Positions 40,601 to 47,888 of a stretch of DNA of 64,000 nucleotides are shown piece by piece. The notes below the pieces were generated by a model. That model did not search any database. It was given only the letters and a program-made list of their open reading frames with translations, and had not been told where the DNA came from. Position 1 is the first letter of the stretch; each line of letters opens with the position of its first letter. The position numbers and the translations under genes are program-made. The stretch lies in NCBI RefSeq assembly GCF_001021045.1, contig NZ_CP011545.1:1612001-1676000 (forward strand). The letters are read 5' to 3'. Source of the DNA: Corynebacterium testudinoris (GTDB taxonomy: Bacteria; Actinomycetota; Actinomycetes; Mycobacteriales; Mycobacteriaceae).

Positions 40601-40980
40601 TACCTGTCGCCCCAATGGACAGTCAACCTCCCTCGTCACTACAGGCCGACCACGGCACTGGTGAGGCAGTGGGCAACGCTGCGGAGGAGACGTCGATAAG
40701 TACCGGCTGGAACGACATCATCGCAGAGTTCGAAGGCGAATCTGAGGTCCAGGCCGCACTGAGGGCGTTGGCTCGCAATCACGTCCGCCTGCCAGACGAG
40801 GTCGGGGCCGAAATCTCTTCAGAGATGACCATTGTGAGCTGGACAGACATCAACATGGTCGTTGTCTACCCGGGTGACGGTGACCAACTACGCAAGCACA
40901 AATGGACGGCTGTGGATCTTGAGCAGGTAACCGAGACCACACTGCCCGACTCGTTCGACGCGATAAAGGAAGGGGTTTAG
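34657..40980 (+). CDS. Giant helicase with DUF1998 and PD-(D/E)XK-like domain (DrmA/DrmB-like fusion)
   Basis: 2107 residues. The N-terminal DEAD/DEAH helicase has Walker A TGTGSGKT (107-114), DEFH (235-238) and, far downstream, the second lobe with TPTLEMGIDIGDL near 1061 and QRVGRAGR near 1090. Several CxxC pairs (CRHCG near 524 and later) suggest zinc ribbons inserted between. A DUF1998-type region follows: DQVPGGTGYLSQF near 1620 with a Cys cluster ending CCPSCL near 1667. The segment RPDFYF (about 1778) to VYLDGASYH (about 1795) resembles Vsr/MTES_1575 PD-(D/E)XK nucleases. This combines the roles of DrmA and DrmB of DISARM and adds a nuclease-like domain; DruE of Druantia is another relative. 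Stops 6 bases before the next gene. Confidence 0.8.
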   Translation: MSNLLPVHAAEHIQRGLTEYLTTSFSLADDITAGRLAEFLTDPESGMFHGPYIRTRLPYAPATTQGKPFEWLPDWFEPYLHQAEAFERLTSISNGTPRRPDPTLVVTGTGSGKTESFLYPILDHCRRRPGPGIKALLLYPMNALANDQASRLARLISDNPALGGVTAGIYTGEQADKSSRSVTGDSLITDRDHMRSNPPDILLTNYKMLDQMLIREADRDMWAASATSLQYLVLDEFHTYDGAQGTDVALLLRRLGLMLRRNQPEGFLEQFPGAADRPLGVVTPVSTSATLGNEGQATDMLEFAHTIFGEQLDASAVITETKQTITQWQNSISQLLGHPEQPASTMPTATDVQATNAAIAAMEGQPGSYEDHVHEVFCREVYRCREEIDEAVTAYAVHPLTEFILTHATQAIALSDMRPGDSTSLVQHLDNQEIRRLPHHGAAEFLTHALTEMTHLRNRFADIHGEWEGKKLPGVETHLWIRELSRIDRVVSSTAIEQVFRWSDNGPRDSTDDSQAWLPACYCRHCGRSGWMTSFDPGGETPETNLQTIRRGSLTAPKRQRPLLDASFELRASGDGIDHTTDGDSRVMWLDMGLPALSPTAPTEESLETGVVVPVLTYAEDAAEDLARSETCPSCSAPDAIRYLGSSVATLLSVALSNLFGLDGLSDTEKKTLVFTDSVQDAAHRAGFVQSRARTFALRTLIRQAVGNSTTTLAALPTRLITAAEGDARARYELLTPELTKNSDYSPYWSPGADPAQRRRAAGNVEKRLALDVALEFGDRADLARSLVSTGSLTSGVDVDDAVLRAAAEAALAGVALPLGDLELLPWARGVVETIRIRGGISHPWFGSYLRDDCNAYHLNKRASQTKGLPTFPKGAAPSFPRAGSVLRRADDTIDYAMPTASPRGVYARWTAKVLGTTTHDAATAVTALMKELARRDVLGTVDTSTSATIFHLRPESILVTAEDQPETLECQVCRSRLGVPEHVRTCLESTPCLNLGCLGSYAVVGIEDNYYRSLYSVANTRTVVAHEHTSLLDKADRLRVENQFKASSEEPDAPNVLVATPTLEMGIDIGDLSTVMLASLPKTVASYVQRVGRAGRLTGNSLVIALIRGRGMALPALEKPLSVIAGAVAAPAAFLSAQEILHRQFTAFLLDGLLLTEHMQAPKNAADVFLDSPSRRTVTNVLLERLRDSVEDTVTQFCDTLQGFTDQQVLDELRQWATGQGPTSLAGELVNAQQRWNALEKELLAKESVLEQRDLELSARKDAPGADEDTIAQARTTSAALRFIRKQLSESVKGEYWISALERYGLLPNFTLLDDSVALELSVSQMNSSTFEFDTYRVDYARGISSALYELAPGATFYAQGIAATIDSVELGADGSNVEKWRLCPSCSYSRTESVAGDSPKVNPGACPECGDATFADLSQLIDVVPMKKVFAEVEKTRSAINDHRDERSSVRFQTALSAVVPEGGDGGSWYLTGSGFGVQYLPRVQMRWLNLGKGTGDKRMFASRETEAPLFRVCSHCGHVDSEAGSNHWRDHRPWCRLRNADEEETITFALGRSLSTQGVRLFLPQLLTVADTVTVPSIIAAIRLGFKEVFGGDPSHLDVATVRLGTGEDSSDALLLHDQVPGGTGYLSQFARADKVRNLLEKAYLRVRHCICVGDDRACCPSCLLPYAQPGAEESTSRAAAEAALAKILGDNLHPEDGADPLAVEWEGRITHAQPANNERSQLETLFLHLLRDSLQARNVPLTKQVRNGRNEWVFTFPQSRHQWRMREQVDFGYTRPDFYFSTDDPDIRDIAVYLDGASYHISATHERVHGDMDKRTRLYRENILPWSMSWTDLQDHRDAPHHALPVPPVWFNTGLQGELAARLNLEKSLQELLLRDPLSQLLAILSSPDPEQWRRFGTAAFLHSVVYKPGNRATFAGDIDVSNSEGKFTLMLRSRVGAVDKRAWNLFLSMSNLFFLEPTRADIRTSTIEAAPELASPVPVAPMDSQPPSSLQADHGTGEAVGNAAEETSISTGWNDIIAEFEGESEVQAALRALARNHVRLPDEVGAEISSEMTIVSWTDINMVVVYPGDGDQLRKHKWTAVDLEQVTETTLPDSFDAIKEGV

Positions 40981-40986
40981 GACCCA

Positions 40987-43329
40987 ATGGCCATTCTCAC
41001 CCTGCACAAGAGCTTCACTGTCCGTGACGGACTGTCGAAGCCGATCATGGAGTTCATCCAGAAGCTCCAGGACAATCCCGCCAACCCGTCGTTACACGTC
41101 GAACACGTCAACAACAGCCGCGACTCGCGGGTGCGTACCGGTCTGGTGAACAAGCAGTACCGGGCTGTGATGATCGAGATACACTCCGGCACCGAACAGC
41201 ACTTCCTGCTGCTCGACGTGCTCAATCATGACGACGCCTACCAGCTCGCCGCCACCGTCAAGATGACGAACAACCCGGTCACCGGCGTCACGCAAATGGA
41301 GATCGGCACCGCCAACGCAGAACTGTCCCCGGCAGAGATCGACGCCGAGATCGACTCCCGTGCCCGACGCCTCGCCGCCGAGAGGCTGGCCCAACAACAG
41401 GCGGAGGCAGAGGCTGCTAGTGCGGCAGCGGTGTCGGTCGTCGGCCGTGACGCACCTGCCCCGCGAACCACCCTGGCAGCGGCCGGTATCACACGCGAGG
41501 ACATGGAAAATGAGCTCGGCATCTCTCCCATTGCCGCAGGCGTGGTGTTCGCAGCGGACAGCGAGCACGATCTGGAGTCTCTCCTGGTGGACAGTCCCGC
41601 CTGGGAGCTCGATGCCGTCCTGGCGCTGGTGTCCGGTTTCACCATCGACGAGGTGCGCGAGGAACTGGGGCTAGAAAAGGACCACGAGTTGAGCACCACA
41701 GTGGTTGGGGATGGCGTCAGTGCCGAATCCACCGATGACGAACTGCTCGCCGGCCTGCAGCTGCCCGCGGCGAGGATGGAATGGGCCTATGGCGCGGGCG
41801 AAGAGGCTCTGCGCTCGATCATCGAGACCGGCGACTTCAATGCCTGGCGGATCTTCGTCCACCCCAGCCAGCAGGCGATCATCAACGCCAACTTCTCCGG
41901 CTCAGGCAGAGTGTTCGGCGGCGCCGGCACCGGCAAGACTGTCGTCGCAGTGCACCGAGCCAACGCGCTCGTGACCTCCCGGGGAGCCACGCCTGACGTC
42001 AAAGACCACCCACCCCGGGTGCTGCTGACCACCTTCACCCGGGCGCTGTCTGACTCCCTGAAATCTCAGATGAACCTGCTCAACCCGCGTTTCCCTGAGG
42101 CCAGCACCCACGGTGCGAATGGGCTGTGGATCTCCGGCGTCGACGCCCTGGTCTACCGCGTCCTCCAGAACGCCCAACCACAGGAGATCAATCACTCCAT
42201 CGAACAGATCCTACGTATCACCACCCCCTTCAGCCCGAAACCCCTCGATGACCGCGGGGAAAAATCGAAGTGGGAGGATGCGATCACCCTTGCCAACGTC
42301 ACCCTGGCCCCGGAGAAGTCCAACCCAGAGTTCCTTTCCCAGGAGTATTCGACGGTGGTTCTCGGCGGGGGTGTTGACGGGGAGGCCAGCTACCTCCGGG
42401 TCCCCCGCCTCGGTCGCGGCACCACGCTCAACCGACGGGAACGCAAGGACGTGTGGAAGATCATCGAGATCTTCGTCCGCAAATGCGCTTCCGACGGTCG
42501 TGTCACCTGGCCAACGTTGGCCCTATTGGCGGCCGCCGTCGTCGAGGCGCGCGGTGGCAACCACCTCTTCGACCACATCGTCATCGATGAGGCCCAGGAC
42601 TTCCACGTGGGACACTGGCGTTTCCTCCGTGCCTGCGTCCCCGAAGGGCCCAACGACATCTTCCTCGCCGAGGATTCCCACCAACGAATCTACGGCCAGC
42701 GTCTGGTGCTCAGCCGCTACGGGATCTCCACTCGCGGCCGGGCATCCCGAAAGCTCACCCTCAACTACCGCACCACCCATCAGAACCTGGACTTCGCACT
42801 GGCAATCCTCTCCGGCGAGCAGTGGCGCGACTCGGAGGACGAAGTGGATACCACTCTCGGCTACCGCTCCTCCCGCCGAGGACCCGCACCGATCATCGCC
42901 ACTGCGGAGAACGCCGGAGAGGAGACAGCACTGGTGGTCGGACAGATCAACACATGGCTGCAGGAGTCCCCGGGGGCCCACGTCGGTGTACTCACTCGCA
43001 CAAACTTCCCCGTCAAACAGATAGTGGCTCAACTACGCGACGAAGGAATTGAGGCGGTGGAGACGCGGCAGGCCACCGCCGCAGCAGCAGCGACCGTCTC
43101 GGTGATGACCATGCATAACTCGAAGGGCCTGGAGTTTACCCATGTGGTTCTCATGGGCGTCTCTGAGTCGTCCATGCCGCAGAAGTACCAACTCAACGGC
43201 CTGGCGGACGCCGAGGCAGCAGACGTGCTTCAGCGGGAACGGGCATTACTCTACGTGGCGGCCTCCCGTGCCCGCGACGCATTAATGGTGACCACCAACG
43301 GAGAACCGTCACAGCTGCTTCCGGCGTAG
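40987..43329 (+). CDS. UvrD-like helicase with RelE-like N-terminal domain
   Basis: Superfamily 1 helicase of 780 residues. Residues about 10-95 resemble the RelE/ParE fold (LQDNPANPSLHVEHVNNSRDSRVRTGLVNKQYRAVM). Walker A GGAGTGKT is at 311-318, Walker B DEAQD at 534-538, LNYRTTHQNL follows, and near the C-terminus MTMHNSKGLEF and YVAASRARD complete the UvrD set. Proteins with this architecture exist in other actinobacteria and near defence genes. Six bases separate it from the giant helicase gene, so it is the last gene of the same operon. The RelE-like part may bind RNA or ribosomes, or only serve structure; its catalytic state is uncertain. Confidence 0.8.
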   Translation: MAILTLHKSFTVRDGLSKPIMEFIQKLQDNPANPSLHVEHVNNSRDSRVRTGLVNKQYRAVMIEIHSGTEQHFLLLDVLNHDDAYQLAATVKMTNNPVTGVTQMEIGTANAELSPAEIDAEIDSRARRLAAERLAQQQAEAEAASAAAVSVVGRDAPAPRTTLAAAGITREDMENELGISPIAAGVVFAADSEHDLESLLVDSPAWELDAVLALVSGFTIDEVREELGLEKDHELSTTVVGDGVSAESTDDELLAGLQLPAARMEWAYGAGEEALRSIIETGDFNAWRIFVHPSQQAIINANFSGSGRVFGGAGTGKTVVAVHRANALVTSRGATPDVKDHPPRVLLTTFTRALSDSLKSQMNLLNPRFPEASTHGANGLWISGVDALVYRVLQNAQPQEINHSIEQILRITTPFSPKPLDDRGEKSKWEDAITLANVTLAPEKSNPEFLSQEYSTVVLGGGVDGEASYLRVPRLGRGTTLNRRERKDVWKIIEIFVRKCASDGRVTWPTLALLAAAVVEARGGNHLFDHIVIDEAQDFHVGHWRFLRACVPEGPNDIFLAEDSHQRIYGQRLVLSRYGISTRGRASRKLTLNYRTTHQNLDFALAILSGEQWRDSEDEVDTTLGYRSSRRGPAPIIATAENAGEETALVVGQINTWLQESPGAHVGVLTRTNFPVKQIVAQLRDEGIEAVETRQATAAAAATVSVMTMHNSKGLEFTHVVLMGVSESSMPQKYQLNGLADAEAADVLQRERALLYVAASRARDALMVTTNGEPSQLLPA

Positions 43330-43422
43330 GTGCGTGCACGACTGGCCCGCTCGCGCTCTTCCCGCATCGCCGGAAAACGATCCCCTACGCGCCCTGTCCC
43401 CAACGCACACCCGCTCCGCAAC

Positions 43423-43474
43423 CATGCATCTGTCTCCGTGTACACAATCGCAAACGGAAGCGTCGAGTTTTCTG
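43423..43474 (-). pseudogene. Fragment duplicated from the unknown gene at 44336-45046
   Basis: About 52 bases closely match the 3' end of the 236-residue gene around 44352-44400. On the minus strand the fragment encodes ENSTLPFAIVYTETDAWL, against ENSPMPFAIVYTEADAWL in the intact gene. No further similarity is visible on either side. It marks a rearrangement at the right edge of the island. The remainder of 43330-43646 shows no gene I can support. Confidence 0.7.
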
Positions 43475-43646
43475 GCTCTTCACGATTTAGAGTGCGTAGA
43501 TGACGGTCAAGTCCCGTGGGACGGGGATCGGGGTGGCGCAACATGTAGGGGCCCTGGCTGGCGCAAGATGAGAGTTGCGAAATTTCCGTCTGACCGAACC
43601 AAGACCCTACTATGCAGCCTAGTGGCAACCTTGCAGACGATACTTA

Positions 43647-43907
43647 TTGCGCCGTACCGCTGAGATCAGTCTGACGATCACCGGTGCCGCCGACGCCGAC
43701 AACATCACCATCATCGACGCCTCACCCGTGACCGTGGACAATTACTACTCGGGGTTCCAACAACCCGGAAAGCTACGCGATCACGCCATCCGACGACTGG
43801 TGGATCTACCGGTCGTCGGGTTCCCGACCCGCCAGCACATCCGCGTTCCCCGCTTCACCTTCACGAAAGAATCGTGTCCGATTATCCGAGCGGAGCAACT
43901 GCTGTGA
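43647..43907 (+). pseudogene. Remnant resembling an ISL3-family transposase N-terminus
   Basis: 86 codons. The segment DHAIRRLVDLPVVGFPTRQHIRV followed by PRFTFTKESCPIIRAEQLL resembles the N-terminal zinc-finger region of ISL3 transposases (RxLxDLPxxGxPxR, RVRRF, CP..FAEQ). The catalytic domain is absent and most zinc-binding cysteines are lost, so it is not functional. Its 3' end lies within the right copy of the 82-bp direct repeat. Confidence 0.55.
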
Positions 43908-43958
43908 ACCGCAGTCATAATGAGCCTCGGGGTCCGTTACCGGCCCGTCCGGCCCGGG
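43877..43958 (+). repeat. Right copy of the 82-bp direct repeat flanking the island
   Basis: Same orientation as 26051-26132 and about 87% identical by hand count. It covers the end of the ISL3-like remnant and ends 15 bases before the stop codon of the SWIM gene. Between the two copies lie 17.7 kb containing all four defence genes and the inverted cassette. Confidence 0.75.
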
Positions 43959-43973
43959 TGGCTAGCGGCCAAA

Positions 43974-44339
43974 TTAATCATCATCGAAGCGAAGGAGCGT
44001 GAGCTTGGGCCGTGGCGGCTCGTCTTCGTCAATGGCCGCTTTCACGTCGTCATCGTCGAGGAAGTGTACGGCCAGCGCCACCGAGTGTTCGCACCAGAGC
44101 TTAAACAGGCCCGCCACGTCCGGGCAGGAGCAACTGGGAGCTACCGACGTCGCTTTTCCGTCCCATTCCAAGGAGGCGGTGAAGGGCTTGGGATTACGGA
44201 TGATGCCACCCACCCGCCGTGGTCCCTGGAAGATGACCTCGACGCCGTTGGCTTCCTCTATCGCTCTACCCGCCAGGAAATCCTCATAGTCTGCCTCATT
44301 GTTTACCTGCTCGACGGAGAGGACATCGCGGATGCTCAT
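43974..44339 (-). CDS. SWIM zinc finger protein
   Basis: Protein of 121 residues with a SWIM motif CxCx(n)CxH: CSCPDVAGLFKLWCEH, near residues 68-85. SWIM domains bind zinc and usually contact DNA or protein. The N-terminal part (IRDVLSVEQVNNEADYEDFLAG) and the acidic C-terminal tail show no other domain. The ATG at 44339 overlaps the stop of the upstream gene as ATGA, so the two products are co-translated and may act together. It is the last gene of the minus-strand ribF-iunH operon next to the island edge. Confidence 0.8.
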   Translation of the reverse strand: MSIRDVLSVEQVNNEADYEDFLAGRAIEEANGVEVIFQGPRRVGGIIRNPKPFTASLEWDGKATSVAPSCSCPDVAGLFKLWCEHSVALAVHFLDDDDVKAAIDEDEPPRPKLTLLRFDDD

Positions 44340-45046
44340 GCCTTTGTCAGCCACGCATCCGCCTCCGTGTACACAATCGCAAAGGGCATAGGCGAGTTTT
44401 CTTCGCTGAACCACACGAGCACCGGACCATTCTCCCCCAGCACCACGGGCTGTTGTGGAGCGTGCATCGCACTGCGGATGATGATGGTCTCGGCTTCGAC
44501 TCGGGCTCCCCGTTCATCCAGGTCGAGGGTGATCTTCTGTCGAGTTGAGCGATCGAGTCCCTTGACAAAGGCTTCGTAGTTCACCTTCTGCGCCGGTACC
44601 TGAATGGGTGAGACTCGGGCCTTTGAAGGAAATCTCCGCATCCATCCGCGCACGCCCGCGACGATGGCCCAGGCATCGAGCTCCTCCTGGGTTTCGATGG
44701 GCAGCTCGGCGAACCAGGCCCAGACCTGGTTATCCCCCAAAAGCATGGGCGCCCGGGCGAGGCTCACCTCCCCTACCTCAGCGACCATCGCATCTTGAAC
44801 GAGAACACCCTCGTAGCTGCCTCCGCGATACCCATTGAAGGACTCCCGCGTGGCATCCCAGTTCATGAGTCCGGTATCAATGGTGCAGGTCACCGCGAAG
44901 GGCGTGACCTCTACGACGGCTAACCCGGCGAGGAGGTGAGGCAGCTCGCCGTCCACCACCTCCGGCAGGTTCACCACGGGCAGCTGTTCGGCGGCGATGC
45001 GCAGGGTCACGGGGTCAAACGCCGCGACGCCATTCTTGAATTCCAT
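44336..45046 (-). CDS. Unknown protein, partner of the SWIM protein
   Basis: 236 residues, no domain I recognise. The sequence is soluble, with no signal peptide or membrane segment, and alternates beta-like stretches (VVEVTPFAVTCTIDTGL, APMLLGDNQVWAWFAEL, PVLVWFSEENSPMPFAIVYTEADAW). The ATG at 45046 shares one base with the nucleoside hydrolase stop, and its own stop overlaps the SWIM gene start. A 52-base piece of its 3' end is duplicated at 43423-43474. Function unknown; linkage suggests a role with the SWIM protein. Confidence 0.72.
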   Translation of the reverse strand: MEFKNGVAAFDPVTLRIAAEQLPVVNLPEVVDGELPHLLAGLAVVEVTPFAVTCTIDTGLMNWDATRESFNGYRGGSYEGVLVQDAMVAEVGEVSLARAPMLLGDNQVWAWFAELPIETQEELDAWAIVAGVRGWMRRFPSKARVSPIQVPAQKVNYEAFVKGLDRSTRQKITLDLDERGARVEAETIIIRSAMHAPQQPVVLGENGPVLVWFSEENSPMPFAIVYTEADAWLTKA

Positions 45047-45987
45047 TAGCGCTCCCCAGCCAAGGAAGTCAACCGGGACATGAATTCTCCGAGGAAGCGT
45101 TCCACGTCCACGCCGATGGCGACGCGGGAGGTCTTCACCGGATCATTGAGCCGGGTGTGGTCGCCGATGCTGCGCCCGCGAGTGGGGCCGTCGGTGTCCA
45201 CCATCATGTTGATGTCGACGGTGTCCACCAGCGTCGGATCCGCGGCCACCGCCACCGCCAACGGGTCATGGAGCCCGCAGCCCCCGAGGTCAGGGTCAAA
45301 TTTCTCGTAGGAGCGGATGTAGTAGTCGGCGGCGTCGGCGAGGAAGGTGCCCCGGGCGGTACCCAGCTCCCGCCAAACGGCCGTTTCCTGGTACGTAAGC
45401 AGGGTCTGGAGCGTGACGTCGAGCCCGATCATCGTGACGTCGCGGCAGCGGCGGAATAACAGGTCAGAGGCTTCGGGATCCTGGTGGATATTCACCTCGG
45501 CCCAGTGCTTGATGTTGCCCGGGACGGTGAGGGCGCCACCCATCATGACGATGTGCGCGTTTTCGGCGAAGAAGGGGTCAGCCTCGACGGCCGCCGCAAC
45601 CGAGGTGGAAGGGCCCGTCGGCACGATCACGAGGTCATCGCCATGCTCACGCACCGAGCGCAGCAGGAATTCCACCGCCCCATCCTCCTGAACTCGCCCA
45701 CGAGGATCGGGAAGCACAGCTTCGCCGACGCCGTTGGAACCGTGGATGAACGAGGAGATCTCTAACACCTCGAACCCGGGTTTCTGCGGGCCAGCGAACA
45801 CCGGCACGTCCCCACGTCCGAAGAGTTCCAGAATTGCCAGGGCGTTGCGCACCCCAGTCTCCACGAGCACGTTGCCATACGTACCGGTGACACCGATCAG
45901 CTCCAGCTCGGGCGAAGCGAGCGCGTAAACCAGGGCGAGCGCGTCATCGATACCGGTATCGAGGTCGAGGATTACTTTGCGTGCCAT
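45046..45987 (-). CDS. Inosine/uridine-preferring nucleoside hydrolase
   Basis: Hydrolyses the N-glycosidic bond of ribonucleosides. The 313-residue protein has the Ca-binding motif DLDTGIDDALAL at residues 6-17, PVFAGPQKPGFE, and a later active-site region LHDPLAVAVAADPTL. It lies 12 bases downstream of ribF on the same strand, as I recall for the nucleoside hydrolase gene in C. glutamicum, where however it is next to rpsO. The insertion of the island explains the change. Confidence 0.9.
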   Translation of the reverse strand: MARKVILDLDTGIDDALALVYALASPELELIGVTGTYGNVLVETGVRNALAILELFGRGDVPVFAGPQKPGFEVLEISSFIHGSNGVGEAVLPDPRGRVQEDGAVEFLLRSVREHGDDLVIVPTGPSTSVAAAVEADPFFAENAHIVMMGGALTVPGNIKHWAEVNIHQDPEASDLLFRRCRDVTMIGLDVTLQTLLTYQETAVWRELGTARGTFLADAADYYIRSYEKFDPDLGGCGLHDPLAVAVAADPTLVDTVDINMMVDTDGPTRGRSIGDHTRLNDPVKTSRVAIGVDVERFLGEFMSRLTSLAGER

Positions 45988-45999
45988 GGTGTCGGACTC

Positions 46000-46994
<995 letters not shown>

Positions 46995-47888
46995 ATGACT
47001 GATGCACTAGCCAGCTCGGGGCTCGTTGTGGTGGACAAGCCGGCCGGGATGACCTCCCATGATGTCGTTGCCCGCCTCCGCCGGATCTTCTCCACTCGCC
47101 GGGTCGGCCACGCCGGGACGCTTGATCCCATGGCCACCGGCGTGCTGGTCGTCGGCATCGAACGAGGCACCAAGTTCCTCGCCCACCTCGTGGCCACAAC
47201 GAAGTCCTATGACGCCACCATTCGTCTGGGCGCGGCGACGACCACCGACGACGCGGAGGGTGAGGTGCTGAGTGAGGTGGGGGCGGCGTCGATAAGCAAT
47301 GACGACGCGCTCGCCGGCATGGCGGCGCTGACCGGCGACATCATGCAACGCCCAGCTTCCGTGAGTGCCATCAAAATTGATGGCAAACGCGCGCATGAGC
47401 GCGTCCGGGCCGGCGAGGACATCGAGATCCCAGCCCGCCCCGTCACCGTCAGCCGCTTCGAGGCCCTTGCTTATCGACGCCCCGATCACTACCTCGACAT
47501 CGACGTCACCGTCGATTGTTCCTCGGGTACCTACATCCGTTCGCTCGCCCGCGATCTCGGGGAATCGCTCGGTGTCGGCGGGCACCTCACCGCCCTCCGA
47601 CGCACCGCCGTCGGCCCGTTCCTGCTGGCAGACGCGCTAACGCTCGACGAGCTGGAAGCCACTCCCCGCCTATCACTCAGCCTCGACGAGGCCCTCGCCC
47701 GCTCCTACCCGGTGCTCCACGTCACCGACGAGGAAGCCGCCGCCCTCGCCATGGGCAAATGGCTCGAACCGCGCGGGCTCGACGGCACCCACGCGGCCGT
47801 CGCCCCCGATGGCCGCTCCGTCGCGCTCATCAGGGAGAAGGGCAAACGCCTGGCCACCGTGTTCGTCGCCCGACCCAGCACTATGTGA
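46995..47888 (+). CDS. truB: tRNA pseudouridine-55 synthase TruB
   Basis: Isomerises U55 in the T-loop of tRNAs. The 297-residue protein has KPAGMTSHDVVARLRR and the catalytic aspartate D44 in GHAGTLDPMATGVL, then the RPASVSAIKIDGKRAHERVR and CSSGTYIRSLARDLG motifs. The C-terminal part is the actinobacterial TruB extension. It contains two copies of the interspersed motif in opposite orientation (47285 and 47470). Its 3' end overlaps the convergent downstream gene by 8 bases. Confidence 0.95.
   Translation: MTDALASSGLVVVDKPAGMTSHDVVARLRRIFSTRRVGHAGTLDPMATGVLVVGIERGTKFLAHLVATTKSYDATIRLGAATTTDDAEGEVLSEVGAASISNDDALAGMAALTGDIMQRPASVSAIKIDGKRAHERVRAGEDIEIPARPVTVSRFEALAYRRPDHYLDIDVTVDCSSGTYIRSLARDLGESLGVGGHLTALRRTAVGPFLLADALTLDELEATPRLSLSLDEALARSYPVLHVTDEEAAALAMGKWLEPRGLDGTHAAVAPDGRSVALIREKGKRLATVFVARPSTM

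Noticed and set aside
26223..43329. Classification as complete class 1 DISARM
   Set aside because: No separate DrmB or PLD-type DrmC is present and a UvrD helicase is added, so only DISARM-related is claimed.
26223..43329. BREX or Druantia assignment
   Set aside because: No PglZ, BrxC or BrxL is visible, and the small Druantia proteins are absent; only the methyltransferase (PglX-like) and the DUF1998 helicase (DruE-like) are shared.
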